A stretch of DNA of 64,000 bases, from the NCBI RefSeq assembly GCF_014197055.1, contig NZ_JACIEW010000002.1, positions 372,001 to 436,000 of the forward strand, in the 5' to 3' direction. This DNA comes from Devosia subaequoris. GTDB taxonomy: Bacteria; Pseudomonadota; Alphaproteobacteria; Rhizobiales; Devosiaceae. The position numbers were made by a program, and so were the translations under genes. The notes under the pieces are model-generated. The model was not told where the DNA came from. It ran no database searches and saw only the letters and a list, made by a program, of their open reading frames with translations. Below, in pieces: positions 21,804 to 29,464 of the stretch. Positions within the stretch are counted from its first letter, which is position 1. Each line of letters begins with the position of its first letter.

Positions 21804-23381
21804 CTAGCCCAGAGCGATCTCGCGGCTCACCCCGACATTCTCAAGAAATGAACGATCGTGGCTGATCACCAGCAGCGCACCGTCATAGGCGCGTAAGCCG
21901 GCCTCCACGATCTCGATGGCCTCGATGTCGAAATGGTTGGTCGGTTCATCCAGAACCACCAGCATGGGCGGGGTATTGCCGCCCAGCACGCAGGCCAGTC
22001 CCGCGCGCAGCATTTCCCCGCCGCTCAGCGTTTCCACGCTCTGCAACGCTGCTTCATTGCGAAATTTGAACGCCGCCAACACGGCGCGGCAGTCATTGAT
22101 TGTACTGTCAGAACTGAGCCGCTTAAAATTGCCCAGGATGCTATCGGACCGATCGAGTAACCCAACCTGCTGATCCATTAGGGCCATCGGCCCCCCGATC
22201 TGCACCGTGCCGCCAATCGGCTGCAGGGCGCCGGTCAGCAGCTTGAGCAGCGTTGTCTTGCCCGACCCGTTCGGACCTGTGATGGCGACGCGCTCCGGTC
22301 CAACGATCTCAAGACTGGCATTCTTGATGATTGGCAACTCCGGGTCATGGCCGCCTGTCAACTCGCTGGCCCGCAGGACCACTTTTCCTGCCGGCAGTCC
22401 ACTCGGCGCCAGCTTCACTGCAAATGGCGCCAGCACTTCGATTCTCGCGCGCGCCTCGGCTGCTTGAATTTGTGCCGCATCCGCCTGCTTCTCAGCCAGT
22501 CGATCCAGCCCGCCCGCTGTCGCCTCGGCGCGCCGTTTCATGCCGCCGAGCAGGATCCTGGGCATGTCGCCCTTGGCAGCTTTTCTGCGCCCGCCGGCAT
22601 CGCGCCGAGCCTGACGTTCCCGCGCCTCCTGTCCCGCCCGAGCGGCATCGCGCACCTGGCGATCGGCGTGGCTGAGGTCACGCTGCACCGCCGTCAGTTC
22701 CAGCGCCTTGCGCTCCCGATAGTGGCTGAAATTGCCGCCATATGCGGTAGCGCCGAAACTGGTGAGTTCGACGATGGCATCCATCCGCTCGAGCAGATCG
22801 CGGTCATGACTGATGACGATGGCAGCGCCGCGCCAATGATCCAGCATCGCAGCGACGGCTGCGCGCCCATCGGCATCCAGATTGTTCGTCGGCTCGTCGA
22901 GCAGGATCAGATCGGGCGCATCAAACACCAGAGCCGCCAGCGCCGCTCGCGTGCGCTGCCCACCGGAAAGCGTGGAGAGACGGGTAGCTGGGACAGCATC
23001 CAATGCCAGCGTTTCGAGCGCAGCTTCCAGCCGCGCCTCAAGAGTCCAGTCGGCCTCTGCAAGTTCATCACCCGTCGCTTCACCGCTCATTGCGCGTTTG
23101 AGCAGGTCCAGCCCAGCTCGCACGCCAAACAGATCGGCAATGGTTTCATCAGGCTCCGGCTGCACGGACTGGCGCAGCACACCGACCCGGCCAATCACTT
23201 CAACGGAACCCGAAGCGGGTGCTAGCTCGCCCGTCATCAGGCGCAGCAGCGTCGTCTTGCCCACGCCATTGCGGCCAACAAGCCCGCTGCGGCCGATGCC
23301 AAAGCTCAGATCGAGATTGGAGAAAAGGGGTTGGCCGTCAGGGCCGGTATAGGTCAGTCGCGAAAGGGTCACGGAAGGCAT
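21804..23381 (-). CDS. ABC-F family ATPase
   Basis: A 525-residue protein with two ABC ATPase domains in one chain and no membrane segments, the ABC-F layout. The first domain has Walker A GLVGRNGVGKTTLLR near residue 35, LSGGQRTRAALAAL and LILLDEPTNNLDADG; the second has ITGPNGSGKTTLLKLL, LSGGEMLRAGLACVL and LVVLDEPTNHFDIEA. The linker between them is rich in Arg, Ala and Lys. ABC-F proteins act on the ribosome as translation factors or antibiotic-protection proteins; which applies here is unknown. The gene is convergent with the fasciclin gene and monocistronic. Confidence 0.93.
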   Translation of the reverse strand: MPSVTLSRLTYTGPDGQPLFSNLDLSFGIGRSGLVGRNGVGKTTLLRLMTGELAPASGSVEVIGRVGVLRQSVQPEPDETIADLFGVRAGLDLLKRAMSGEATGDELAEADWTLEARLEAALETLALDAVPATRLSTLSGGQRTRAALAALVFDAPDLILLDEPTNNLDADGRAAVAAMLDHWRGAAIVISHDRDLLERMDAIVELTSFGATAYGGNFSHYRERKALELTAVQRDLSHADRQVRDAARAGQEARERQARRDAGGRRKAAKGDMPRILLGGMKRRAEATAGGLDRLAEKQADAAQIQAAEARARIEVLAPFAVKLAPSGLPAGKVVLRASELTGGHDPELPIIKNASLEIVGPERVAITGPNGSGKTTLLKLLTGALQPIGGTVQIGGPMALMDQQVGLLDRSDSILGNFKRLSSDSTINDCRAVLAAFKFRNEAALQSVETLSGGEMLRAGLACVLGGNTPPMLVVLDEPTNHFDIEAIEIVEAGLRAYDGALLVISHDRSFLENVGVSREIALG

Positions 23382-23564
23382 GGTTCGTCAATTCCTCAGG
23401 GGCAAGGCAGGTGGGCATTGCTGTGAGGATGCGATCCATTGGGAAACGTCCGGTCGAATTGCGATAGCTGATAAATAGCCCTGGCAGCGCCCGCGTCAAC
23501 TCCTGCTGGTCAATCACCCGGCGCAGGCGTAGTGTCCGCCACCAGAATTTGCCGGATGCCCGCC

Positions 23565-24176
23565 ATGGACCTGTTCACCCTTTCCGCCTTCACCATCGCC
23601 TATGCCATAGCCGTTCTGGTGCCCGGGCCTGGTGTTGCTGCCGTGGTCGCCCGGGCTCTCGGTGGTGGTTTCAAGGGCGCCTTCCCCATGGTGTTGGGAA
23701 TTTTGGTCGGCGATCTGGTCTATTTCTTCTTTGCGGTCTTTGGCCTGGCCGCCATCGCCACCTGGTTCGGCCCGGTGTTCACTATCGTGCGTTGGGCCGG
23801 CGCCGCCTATCTGCTCTATATTGCGTACAAGTTCTGGACCGCCCGCCCCGGCTCCGAGCAGATGAAGCCGAAGAACGAGGGCCGCTGGAAGACTTTCCTT
23901 GCCGGATTTTCGCTGACCATGGGCAATCCCAAGACGATCGTCTTCTATCTGGCGATCCTGCCGACCGTGGTACCGTTGGGCGAAATGAACCCCGTCGCCT
24001 TTATCGAATTGACCGCTATCGTAGTGGTGGTGCTGCTTCTGATCGGCTGTGGCTATGCCTGGCTGGCATCGGCTGCACGCGACATGTTCCGCAGCGAAAA
24101 GGCTCTTGGCCGCCTCAACAAGACGGCCGGCGCCTTGATGGCCGGCGCGGCGGGGCTGGTCGTCACCCAACACTGA
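23565..24176 (+). CDS. LysE/RhtB-family amino acid exporter
   Basis: A 203-residue protein with about six membrane helices, starting at the ATG at 23565 (MDLFTLSAFTIAYAIAVLVP). The PGPG motif after the first helix (VLVPGPGVAAVVARALGGG) and the central FTMGNPKTIVFYLAILP-type segment are LysE/RhtB signatures. These exporters move amino acids or homoserine lactone-type compounds outward; the substrate is unknown. Its upstream region is divergent from the ABC-F gene. Confidence 0.92.
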   Translation: MDLFTLSAFTIAYAIAVLVPGPGVAAVVARALGGGFKGAFPMVLGILVGDLVYFFFAVFGLAAIATWFGPVFTIVRWAGAAYLLYIAYKFWTARPGSEQMKPKNEGRWKTFLAGFSLTMGNPKTIVFYLAILPTVVPLGEMNPVAFIELTAIVVVVLLLIGCGYAWLASAARDMFRSEKALGRLNKTAGALMAGAAGLVVTQH

Positions 24177-24200
24177 GGCCTTTAACTGGTCGATAACCAT

Positions 24201-24215
24201 TTAACGCCCGATTAA
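24201..24215 (+). promoter_or_regulatory. CtrA-type binding site (TTAA-N7-TTAA)
   Basis: A perfect TTAA, seven bases (CGCCCGA), TTAA arrangement lies 24 bases before the ATG of the small protein at 24239; a further TTAA half-site lies at 24182-24185. This is the consensus for the alphaproteobacterial cell-cycle regulator CtrA. Binding is inferred from the motif only. Confidence 0.5.
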
Positions 24216-24238
24216 CCATAATCGGCGAAGCTTCCTGC

Positions 24239-24460
24239 ATGGCCTACGGCAGCACCAAGATCAACCGATTTAACATGCATCAGCTCTCTCCTTACGAGCG
24301 GATTCAGTATCAGCGCGAGCGCCGGGCCGCGGCCGCTGAGATCGCCCAGAAAAATGCCAACACGGCGAACAGCTTCGCTTCGATCCAGAGCAATAGCGCG
24401 GTGGAGACCGGCAATCTGTTTTCCAGGATCGCCATGCAGCGCATCTCCAAGACCGCCTAA
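24239..24460 (+). CDS. Small basic helical protein, tandem paralogue 1
   Basis: A 73-residue protein of unknown function, rich in Arg, Gln, Ala and Asn, with no signal peptide or membrane helix. It has the motif INRFNMHQLSPYERIQYQR near the N-terminus and ends in NLFSRIAMQRISK. By my count 42 of 68 aligned residues are identical to the protein at 24576-24794. Conservation of two tandem copies supports real coding. A CtrA-type site lies just upstream, suggesting cell-cycle-linked expression. I do not recognise a named family. Confidence 0.7.
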   Translation: MAYGSTKINRFNMHQLSPYERIQYQRERRAAAAEIAQKNANTANSFASIQSNSAVETGNLFSRIAMQRISKTA

Positions 24461-24502
24461 AACACACATCGGTTTTTCTTGAAATTTTGTTTGGACGGAC
24501 GA

Positions 24503-24557
24503 AGCACTTATCGGCCGAGAAAAACAGGACGAACAAGTTTACTTGTCGTAAAGTGCT
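24503..24557. repeat. Nested inverted repeats upstream of the second small paralogue
   Basis: An outer 7-bp inverted repeat (AGCACTT 24503-24509, AAGTGCT 24551-24557) encloses an inner hairpin ACAAG-TTTA-CTTGT (24533-24546). It sits in the spacer just before the ATG at 24576 and could form a structured leader or an operator. Function unknown. Confidence 0.4.
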
Positions 24558-24575
24558 GGCGTTCAGTCTCTGGAC

Positions 24576-24794
24576 ATGATCCGCACAAGCAAAATAACGC
24601 GCTTCAACATGCATCAGCTAACCGCTTACGAGCGGCTGCAATACCAGCGCGGTCGCCGGGCCGAGGCTCTGGCCATGGCGCAAAAGCAGGCTGCCCTCGC
24701 CAACAGCCTTGCGGCAATCCAGAAGGATCAGGCCGCAGCAATCGGCAATCTTGTCGCCAGGGTCGCCATGCAGCGCGTTTCCAAACGCGCCTAG
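24576..24794 (+). CDS. Small basic helical protein, tandem paralogue 2
   Basis: A 72-residue paralogue of the upstream small protein, sharing ITRFNMHQLTAYERLQYQR, the central AxxAQK-AxxANSxAxIQ pattern and the C-terminal NLVARVAMQRVSKRA. Substitutions are mostly conservative (Ile/Leu, Ser/Thr, Lys/Arg), consistent with purifying selection after duplication. The 115-base spacer between the two genes has its own nested inverted repeats but no TTAA-N7-TTAA site. The function is unknown; the likely form is a cytoplasmic helical protein. Confidence 0.7.
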   Translation: MIRTSKITRFNMHQLTAYERLQYQRGRRAEALAMAQKQAALANSLAAIQKDQAAAIGNLVARVAMQRVSKRA

Positions 24795-25129
24795 CGCGCC
24801 CGGAGGCTAACCGACGGACGGCGACGGCGCCCCCCGGATCCTTGCTGCCGAGCTTTGCCAGTGATCACCAACTTGGCGACAGCGGGTTAACAAACGAAAT
24901 GGCGGGGTCTTTCAGATAGGTGCCCAAGGGCACAAGGCGATGCAGCAAGTTGACCGGCGAGCAGTCTATCAGATCGGGTGGACCACTTTGCTCCGGCGTC
25001 CTGCAATGTTGAGCTGCGAGAAATGACGGCTGCCCCCTGCCGAAATCGGCGCCGGCCCGCCTCGCGAGAATGACCTCCTAGCGGCTAGGGCGGAGCGAGG
25101 GGCCGGGATGGGGCGCATCTCTGCTTCCC
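24795..25129. other. Intergenic region without recognised gene
   Basis: About 335 bases between the second small paralogue and the convergent HAD gene. I see no coding frame with family resemblance. A short palindrome CTAGCGGCTAG lies near 25078-25088; nothing else stands out. Confidence 0.5.
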
Positions 25130-25909
25130 CTAGAGAGACGCTAGTATGTAATCCGGCGTCACCACTGCCCGTGCATCCAGCGGCACACCGGTTTCCACGA
25201 AGACTGATGTGACGCCGGCGCGTTGACCGGCGAGAATATCAGTTTCCAGTTGGTCGCCGATCATGATGGCCTGGCTCGGGGCGAAGCCGAGACGGGACAG
25301 TGCCGTCTCAATGATTGCCGCTTCAGGCTTGCCCATGAATATCGGAGTTGCTCCAGAAGCTGCCGCAATGGATTGCGTGATGGCGCCTGCCCCGGGCTCG
25401 AAGCCGTTGGACAGTGGCCGGACAAGATCAGGATTGGTGCCAATCAACTGGGCGCCACCAAGTATATTGGTCAGCGCAGTGGCCATCATGGCGTAGTTGA
25501 AGTTTCGGTCAAGCGCCACCAGCACTGCGGCAGCACCTTTCTCGACGATATCATATCCGGCCTCAACTACGCTGTCCTTGAAGGCCTGGGTGCCAATGAC
25601 ATAGAGCCCGACGCCCTTTGGAAACGTCCTTCTAACATATTCGAGTGCGATCTCGCCCGAGGTGACGACCTGATCAGGGACGCAGTCTATGCCCAGCCTG
25701 CGGATCTTGTCGGCGAAGGCGGCAGGTGCCTTTTCTGCATTATTGGTGACAAAACAATAAGGCAGCCCCGTCTCGCGCCAGCGGTTGAACCGGGCAATCG
25801 CGCCGGGCACGGGCTCCTCCCCGCGATAAACCACACCATCGAGATCGGAAAGCACCGCGGAAAATTGCAATTCGTCGATCGAGCTGAGACGCCTGGGTTT
25901 CGAGGTCAT
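25130..25909 (-). CDS. HAD-superfamily subfamily IIA hydrolase (NagD-like)
   Basis: A 259-residue phosphatase of the NagD/TIGR01459 type. The nucleophile motif is AVLSDLDGVVYRGEEPVPGA near residue 20. CFVTNNAEKAP is motif II, a C2-type cap domain follows, and PSQAIMIGDQLETDILAGQRAG is motif IV. Substrates of this group are sugar or nucleotide phosphates; which one is unknown. The start overlaps the stop of the adjacent upstream permease remnant (ATGA-type, 25906-25909), so the gene was probably the tail of a peptide/nickel-type ABC transporter operon whose beginning is lost. Confidence 0.88.
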   Translation of the reverse strand: MTSKPRRLSSIDELQFSAVLSDLDGVVYRGEEPVPGAIARFNRWRETGLPYCFVTNNAEKAPAAFADKIRRLGIDCVPDQVVTSGEIALEYVRRTFPKGVGLYVIGTQAFKDSVVEAGYDIVEKGAAAVLVALDRNFNYAMMATALTNILGGAQLIGTNPDLVRPLSNGFEPGAGAITQSIAAASGATPIFMGKPEAAIIETALSRLGFAPSQAIMIGDQLETDILAGQRAGVTSVFVETGVPLDARAVVTPDYILASL

Positions 25910-26310
25910 TCGCCCCTATCCCCCAGGTTGGGGTCGAACATATCACGCAACCAGTCACCGATCAGGCTTATGGCCAGCGTGGTCAAGAAGATCACTGTGC
26001 CCGCCGGAATGCCCATCCACCAGGCGGTGGTCAGATAGTTGCGGCCCTCACCGAGCATCAGCCCGAGGCTGGTGCCCGGCGGCTGCACGCCGAGTCCCAA
26101 GAAGGAAAGCGAGGTTTCCAGAAGGATGATTTCAGGGAAGTTGAGGGTGATCTGCACCATGATGACGCCCAGCATATTGGGCAGAACGTGGCGAATATAG
26201 ACCTTGGCCGGGTGAACCCCGAGGGTGCGAATGGCAAAAGCGTAGCCCTGGCCATTGGTCGAGAGCACGAGGCCACGGGCAATGCGAGCATACCCGTCCC
26301 AGCCGAACAA
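25906..26310 (-). pseudogene. N-terminally truncated DppC/OppC-type ABC permease
   Basis: The frame encodes only the C-terminal half of a dipeptide/oligopeptide-type permease: FGWDGYARIARG, then the EAA-type loop region TLGVHPAKVYIRHVLPNMLG, FPEIILLETSLSFLGLGVQP and WWMGIPAGTVIFLTTLAISL ending in DMFDPNLGDR. Full-length DppC proteins are about 280-300 residues; here about 134 remain, and no in-frame continuation or start region is seen upstream of 26310. The break falls just before the conserved WxGYAR segment. It is a remnant of a deletion that brought it next to the Clp-N/HTH pair. Confidence 0.8.
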
Positions 26311-26368
26311 CCTGCACGACTATCTTCCTGATCTTACGGACTTATCTCTCATCTCAATCGGCCAATGT

Positions 26369-26884
26369 TCACGCTCGCTTCCGCTCACGAGAGACCGCTT
26401 CAGCACTGAGCCGCAAGTCATCCAGGTCAACGCCCATGCTCCGAAGCGCCCGCGCTGCCACGCCATGGGGCATGCTGGCCACGATGGCAACGATATGGCT
26501 CCCTAAGAGTGGCGAGTGCCGGGCGCGGGTCTTCGCCAGTTCCTGCATGACGTCCTGCCCTGAAACGGAAGCAGAGAAGACACCGTTAGGGGCGGGGCTG
26601 GCAACGGAAACTGTTGGCCGGTCAGTGACGCCGATAGGCAATCCTAGCGAACTCAACGCTTCGCTGTATTGCTGCTCAATGGCACTGTGCAGACCGTCCG
26701 GGATCGCTCCTGCTCTTGAAAACGCCAGGCGAGCCGTGTCGTCCTCCAATTCGAGTGCAGCCAGGAGAAAGTGTTCGGCGCCTGGCTCTTGCTGCTGATC
26801 GCGCAGCGCGTGCGCTTCGGCACGCTCGCATAGAGTTTTGATGGTTTGGGCATTCCGGAACTTGGTCATGAACGAATTTAACAT
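26369..26884 (-). CDS. Clp-N (Clp repeat) domain protein without ATPase
   Basis: A 171-residue protein resembling the N-terminal substrate-binding domain of ClpA/ClpC: first repeat AHALRDQQQEPGAEHFLLAALELEDDTA and a second, more diverged repeat with ARHSPLLGSHIVAIVASMPHGVAARALRSMGVDLDDL. No AAA+ module is present. Stand-alone Clp-N proteins next to small HTH regulators occur in other bacteria and are sometimes linked to stress or adaptor roles. An in-frame ATG at 26869 is the alternative start. It lies 10 bases downstream of the HTH gene and is surely co-transcribed. Confidence 0.8.
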   Translation of the reverse strand: MLNSFMTKFRNAQTIKTLCERAEAHALRDQQQEPGAEHFLLAALELEDDTARLAFSRAGAIPDGLHSAIEQQYSEALSSLGLPIGVTDRPTVSVASPAPNGVFSASVSGQDVMQELAKTRARHSPLLGSHIVAIVASMPHGVAARALRSMGVDLDDLRLSAEAVSRERKRA

Positions 26885-26894
26885 TGCGATGCTT

Positions 26895-27116
26895 TCACTG
26901 GGGAGTGTTTAGGGGAGCAAAAACGGAAAGGCGCTTATGGGCAGCTTGCTTGCTGATCCCGAGGGCTTGCGCGATCCTGGACCAGGTCCAACCTTGCCTC
27001 AGGGCGTTAGAGACCGCTTCTGCCTCGACCTTGTCCGCGAGGCGGCGCAGCGCCACGACAGCGGCCAGAGCCTGCTCGGGATCCTTGGGTACGGAGAGTT
27101 TGTCGAGATTATCCAT
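26895..27116 (-). CDS. Small HTH regulator paired with Clp-N protein
   Basis: A 73-residue protein with a helix-turn-helix near the C-terminus (GWTWSRIAQALGISKQAAHKR, residues about 45-65) after a helical ADKVEAEAVSNALRQ segment. The HTH pattern matches the small regulators commonly encoded beside stand-alone Clp-N proteins. Two identical palindromes immediately upstream, overlapping its promoter, suggest autoregulation. The predicted -10 lies so close to the ATG that the mRNA may be leaderless. Confidence 0.8.
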   Translation of the reverse strand: MDNLDKLSVPKDPEQALAAVVALRRLADKVEAEAVSNALRQGWTWSRIAQALGISKQAAHKRLSVFAPLNTPQ

Positions 27117-27118
27117 GC

Positions 27119-27162
27119 GTCAACATTAGTTGACATAGTTGCTTTTGTCAACATTAGTTGAC
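27119..27162 (-). promoter_or_regulatory. Twin operator and promoter of the HTH/Clp-N operon
   Basis: Two identical 16-bp sequences, GTCAACATTAGTTGAC, lie at 27119-27134 and 27147-27162. Each is a 6-bp inverted repeat around ATTA, and their spacing of 28 bp is close to an integral number of helical turns. On the minus strand a TTGACA -35 (27151-27146), a 17-bp spacer and TAATGT -10 (27128-27123) are embedded in them, and the ATG is at 27116. A repressor bound here would cover the promoter. Confidence 0.8.
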
Positions 27163-27860
27163 GATACCGATGGTCGTCAGGTTGCGGCAGCTAACTGGAA
27201 ACGGAAAAGGTGGCTGCAATGGCCGTTGTGGGGCGCCGCACCTGCCCGGCGGGTCATGCCCCCTGCCCCACAATCCTCCACGCCAGCGCCTTAAGCGGGG
27301 CCGCTTGCTGACTGGCAACTGTGTAGCGCTGACGGGCGGATAGCTGCCCTTGATCTAGATTGCATCGCAGACGTTGTCGGGCGGGGACGGTGATACGAAT
27401 GGGCCAAATCCGGCCACCGGCATGGGCAGGCTTCGCCCGTAAGTGCTTCCGCGGCAAAGTCAGGGGAACGAAGGGGGCCAAGCTTGGGCGGCACGGTAGC
27501 TGGGCAGGGCAAAGAGCCGGTTTTCGCCAGCGGTCTTGCTAACCTGGACCACCCGCCGTCGACGCCAAAAATGTGAAGCTCTACGCGCGATTCCGATCCG
27601 AACGAGAGGACGGAATACAGGCAATGGTTCTGGCGAGAATCCGTTTTGCTTTCATGTCCGAATGTTCGGTCACACTGCCGAACCCGCTCCAACGCCCCCT
27701 GCGCCGGGCAGACCGTTCAGCCCTACATCCGCAGCGATGATCCGTGCTGCGCGGTTGTTCCAAATGGCCTGGGTAACCAAGGGCGCTGATCGCCACGCTC
27801 GGCATCCTTAAGCATGACTGGAATCAGTATATATAGCTATGCGATAGATCTGTTAGCGCG
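27163..27860. other. Long intergenic region at left edge of the island
   Basis: Nearly 700 bases without a gene I can support. It contains the left copy of the ~75-bp direct repeat (27230-27303) and, just before luxR, two short dyads: ACTG-GAAT-CAGT (27817-27828) and CTAT-GCG-ATAG (27837-27847). Other open frames here lack family resemblance. Confidence 0.5.
27230..27303 (+). repeat. Island-flanking direct repeat, left copy
   Basis: About 74 bases nearly identical to 34385-34460, in the same orientation. The shared core includes CACCTGCCCGGCGGGTCATG and then CCACAATCCTCCACGCCAGC followed by GCCTTAAGCGGGGCCG. The only clear differences are a short indel after GGTCATG and one near the left end. 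Resemblance stops abruptly on both sides. Confidence 0.85.
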
Positions 27861-28607
27861 GTGGCGCTTTTATTATGGATAAGTCAGGCGAAATTGATCG
27901 AGAAATTCTTCTGCGAGATCCGCGCGGCGTCAGATCAAAGCGCGCTTGAGGCGAAGTTCGCAGCGGCCATGAAGTCGCTGCATGTTGGGACATACAATTA
28001 TGGTGCTGGTCGCATGGTGGCTGGCGAAGGTCCAACAGTAGAGCGCTTCTGGACCAATATGGATCCCGCCTGGTTGCAGCGCTATGTCGAACGCGGATAT
28101 CACCGCACCGACAGGTTGGTGACTGCTGGGCTGGTTCGCGTCACGCCGTTCTTTTTCGAGGATGTGTTCTGCACACCCCCGCTGCTGCCCGAGCAGCAGG
28201 AAATGGAAACGATGTTCCCATTCAAGAAAGGTATCGTGGTGCCGATGCACTCGCCCTTTGGGCGGTTTGGCATGGTGAGTGCTGCCACCACGCTTCCCGC
28301 TCACCTGTGGGAACAAACAAAGTTCAGCGTCATGGCCAGCATTTCGCTCGTCGCGCTTCTCGCCCATCAGCGGTCCGAAGAACTTGCTGCTCAGGAACTG
28401 GCAGCGGATGCGCCCCTGAGCGAGCGTGAACTTGAGACGCTTCGCTGGTCCGCCTATGGCAAGACGTCCGAGGAGATCGCCCTCATATTAGGGATAACCG
28501 AGCGGACCGTTCGCAAACATGTCGGTTCCGCAATGGCAAAACTCGACGTCAAGACGCGGGTGCAGGCCGTTGCCAAGGCAATCGCTGCGGGCCTGCTGAA
28601 GATCTAG
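27861..28607 (+). CDS. LuxR-family regulator with autoinducer-binding domain (LuxR solo)
   Basis: A 248-residue transcription factor: an N-terminal autoinducer-binding-like domain (about 15-165) and a C-terminal LuxR HTH (LSERELETLRWSAYGKTSEE then ITERTVRKHVGSAMAKL). Domain landmarks include MDPAWLQRYVERGYHRTDRL and the KGIVVPMHSPFGRFG strand with the conserved glycine. Where canonical acyl-homoserine-lactone receptors have Asp-Pro and a Trp, this protein shows Asp-Arg (TDRL) and FFFEDVF, so a non-standard ligand is possible. No luxI is visible. The start is a GTG with weak upstream signals and could be a few codons off. It is the first gene of the island. Confidence 0.88.
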   Translation: MALLLWISQAKLIEKFFCEIRAASDQSALEAKFAAAMKSLHVGTYNYGAGRMVAGEGPTVERFWTNMDPAWLQRYVERGYHRTDRLVTAGLVRVTPFFFEDVFCTPPLLPEQQEMETMFPFKKGIVVPMHSPFGRFGMVSAATTLPAHLWEQTKFSVMASISLVALLAHQRSEELAAQELAADAPLSERELETLRWSAYGKTSEEIALILGITERTVRKHVGSAMAKLDVKTRVQAVAKAIAAGLLKI

Positions 28608-28636
28608 GATCGCACTCGGTGCGCGCCCAAACTCAG

Positions 28637-28652
28637 GTGTCGCAAACGACAC
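28637..28652. promoter_or_regulatory. Dyad between luxR and the downstream genes
   Basis: GTGTCG-CAAA-CGACAC is a perfect 6-bp dyad, 30 bases after the luxR stop and 81 bases before the ankyrin-protein ATG. It could be the target of the LuxR protein (a lux-box-like element). It could equally be a weak terminator for luxR, since TTT follows. The sequence cannot decide between them. Confidence 0.4.
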
Positions 28653-28732
28653 TTTCGAGACAGGTTTCACCATGCTTCGATAGCTCAGGGGCCTAGCTGC
28701 CCACAAGGTCAACGACACGTAGCATTGGGGGG

Positions 28733-29464
28733 ATGGTGCGGCTGGTACTTGGCGTGCTGACAACGATGGCCCTGGCAATCATGATCATGGTTGTCCCGGC
28801 CCGGTCGGCAACAATCGAAGAAATGCAATTGCTGGACGCTGCGCGGTCCTGTGACAACGTTACGACGCTGGAACTGCTGAACCGCGGCGTGAGCATAGAA
28901 GCGCGCAGCACCGGAGGCCATACGCCGCTCATCAACGCGGCATTTGCAGAGTGCCTGCAAACAGTTCAGCTGCTGTTGCAGCTGGGTGCCGACCGCAACG
29001 CGGTTGACGACAGTGGATATACCGCGGCGGACCTTGCCCGCCTCTATGGCTACGAAGATATCGAATACGCGCTGACGGGTACAGTTGCCTCGACACAGGA
29101 CGCGGTGACCGACATTGGCGCCGCCCCCACTTGCCCCTATGTGAATGACGGGGAGTGCGACGAGCCCGAGATCGGAACCGGGTTGTGTGAACCGAGCACC
29201 GATGTCGCCGATTGCCAGGCAATCTCTGAATTCTTCTCCAGCGGGCAGGATACCACAGCGTGGGAAGCGGCGACCTCCGAAGCACCAAAGACCTGCGAGC
29301 AGATGTATACATCCTGCCAGAGCACCTGCGGCTATTTCACCGGAAACTTCCAGTGGGTGACCGACTACAGCTGCATGACGCAGTGCTCCATGTGCCACGA
29401 AAGCTGCGTCAATGGCCACGTGACCGCCTGCACCAACGACTTCCGGCCGTGGGGCGGGCAATGA
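28733..29464 (+). CDS. Secreted ankyrin-repeat and cysteine-rich protein
   Basis: A 243-residue exported protein. A signal peptide (ending near VPARSA) is followed by about three ankyrin-type units (residues 30-125: GGHTPLINAAFAECLQTVQL, LGADRNAVDDSGYTAADLAR). The C-terminal half is Cys-rich: the motif CPYVNDGECDEPEIGTGLCE then DC, and a second cluster CEQMYTSCQSTCGYFTG and CMTQCSMCHESC. The cysteines probably form disulfides in the periplasm or outside. No catalytic motif is seen. Its stop overlaps the next ATG (ATGA). It follows the LuxR gene on the same strand and may be part of its regulon. Confidence 0.75.
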   Translation: MVRLVLGVLTTMALAIMIMVVPARSATIEEMQLLDAARSCDNVTTLELLNRGVSIEARSTGGHTPLINAAFAECLQTVQLLLQLGADRNAVDDSGYTAADLARLYGYEDIEYALTGTVASTQDAVTDIGAAPTCPYVNDGECDEPEIGTGLCEPSTDVADCQAISEFFSSGQDTTAWEAATSEAPKTCEQMYTSCQSTCGYFTGNFQWVTDYSCMTQCSMCHESCVNGHVTACTNDFRPWGGQ

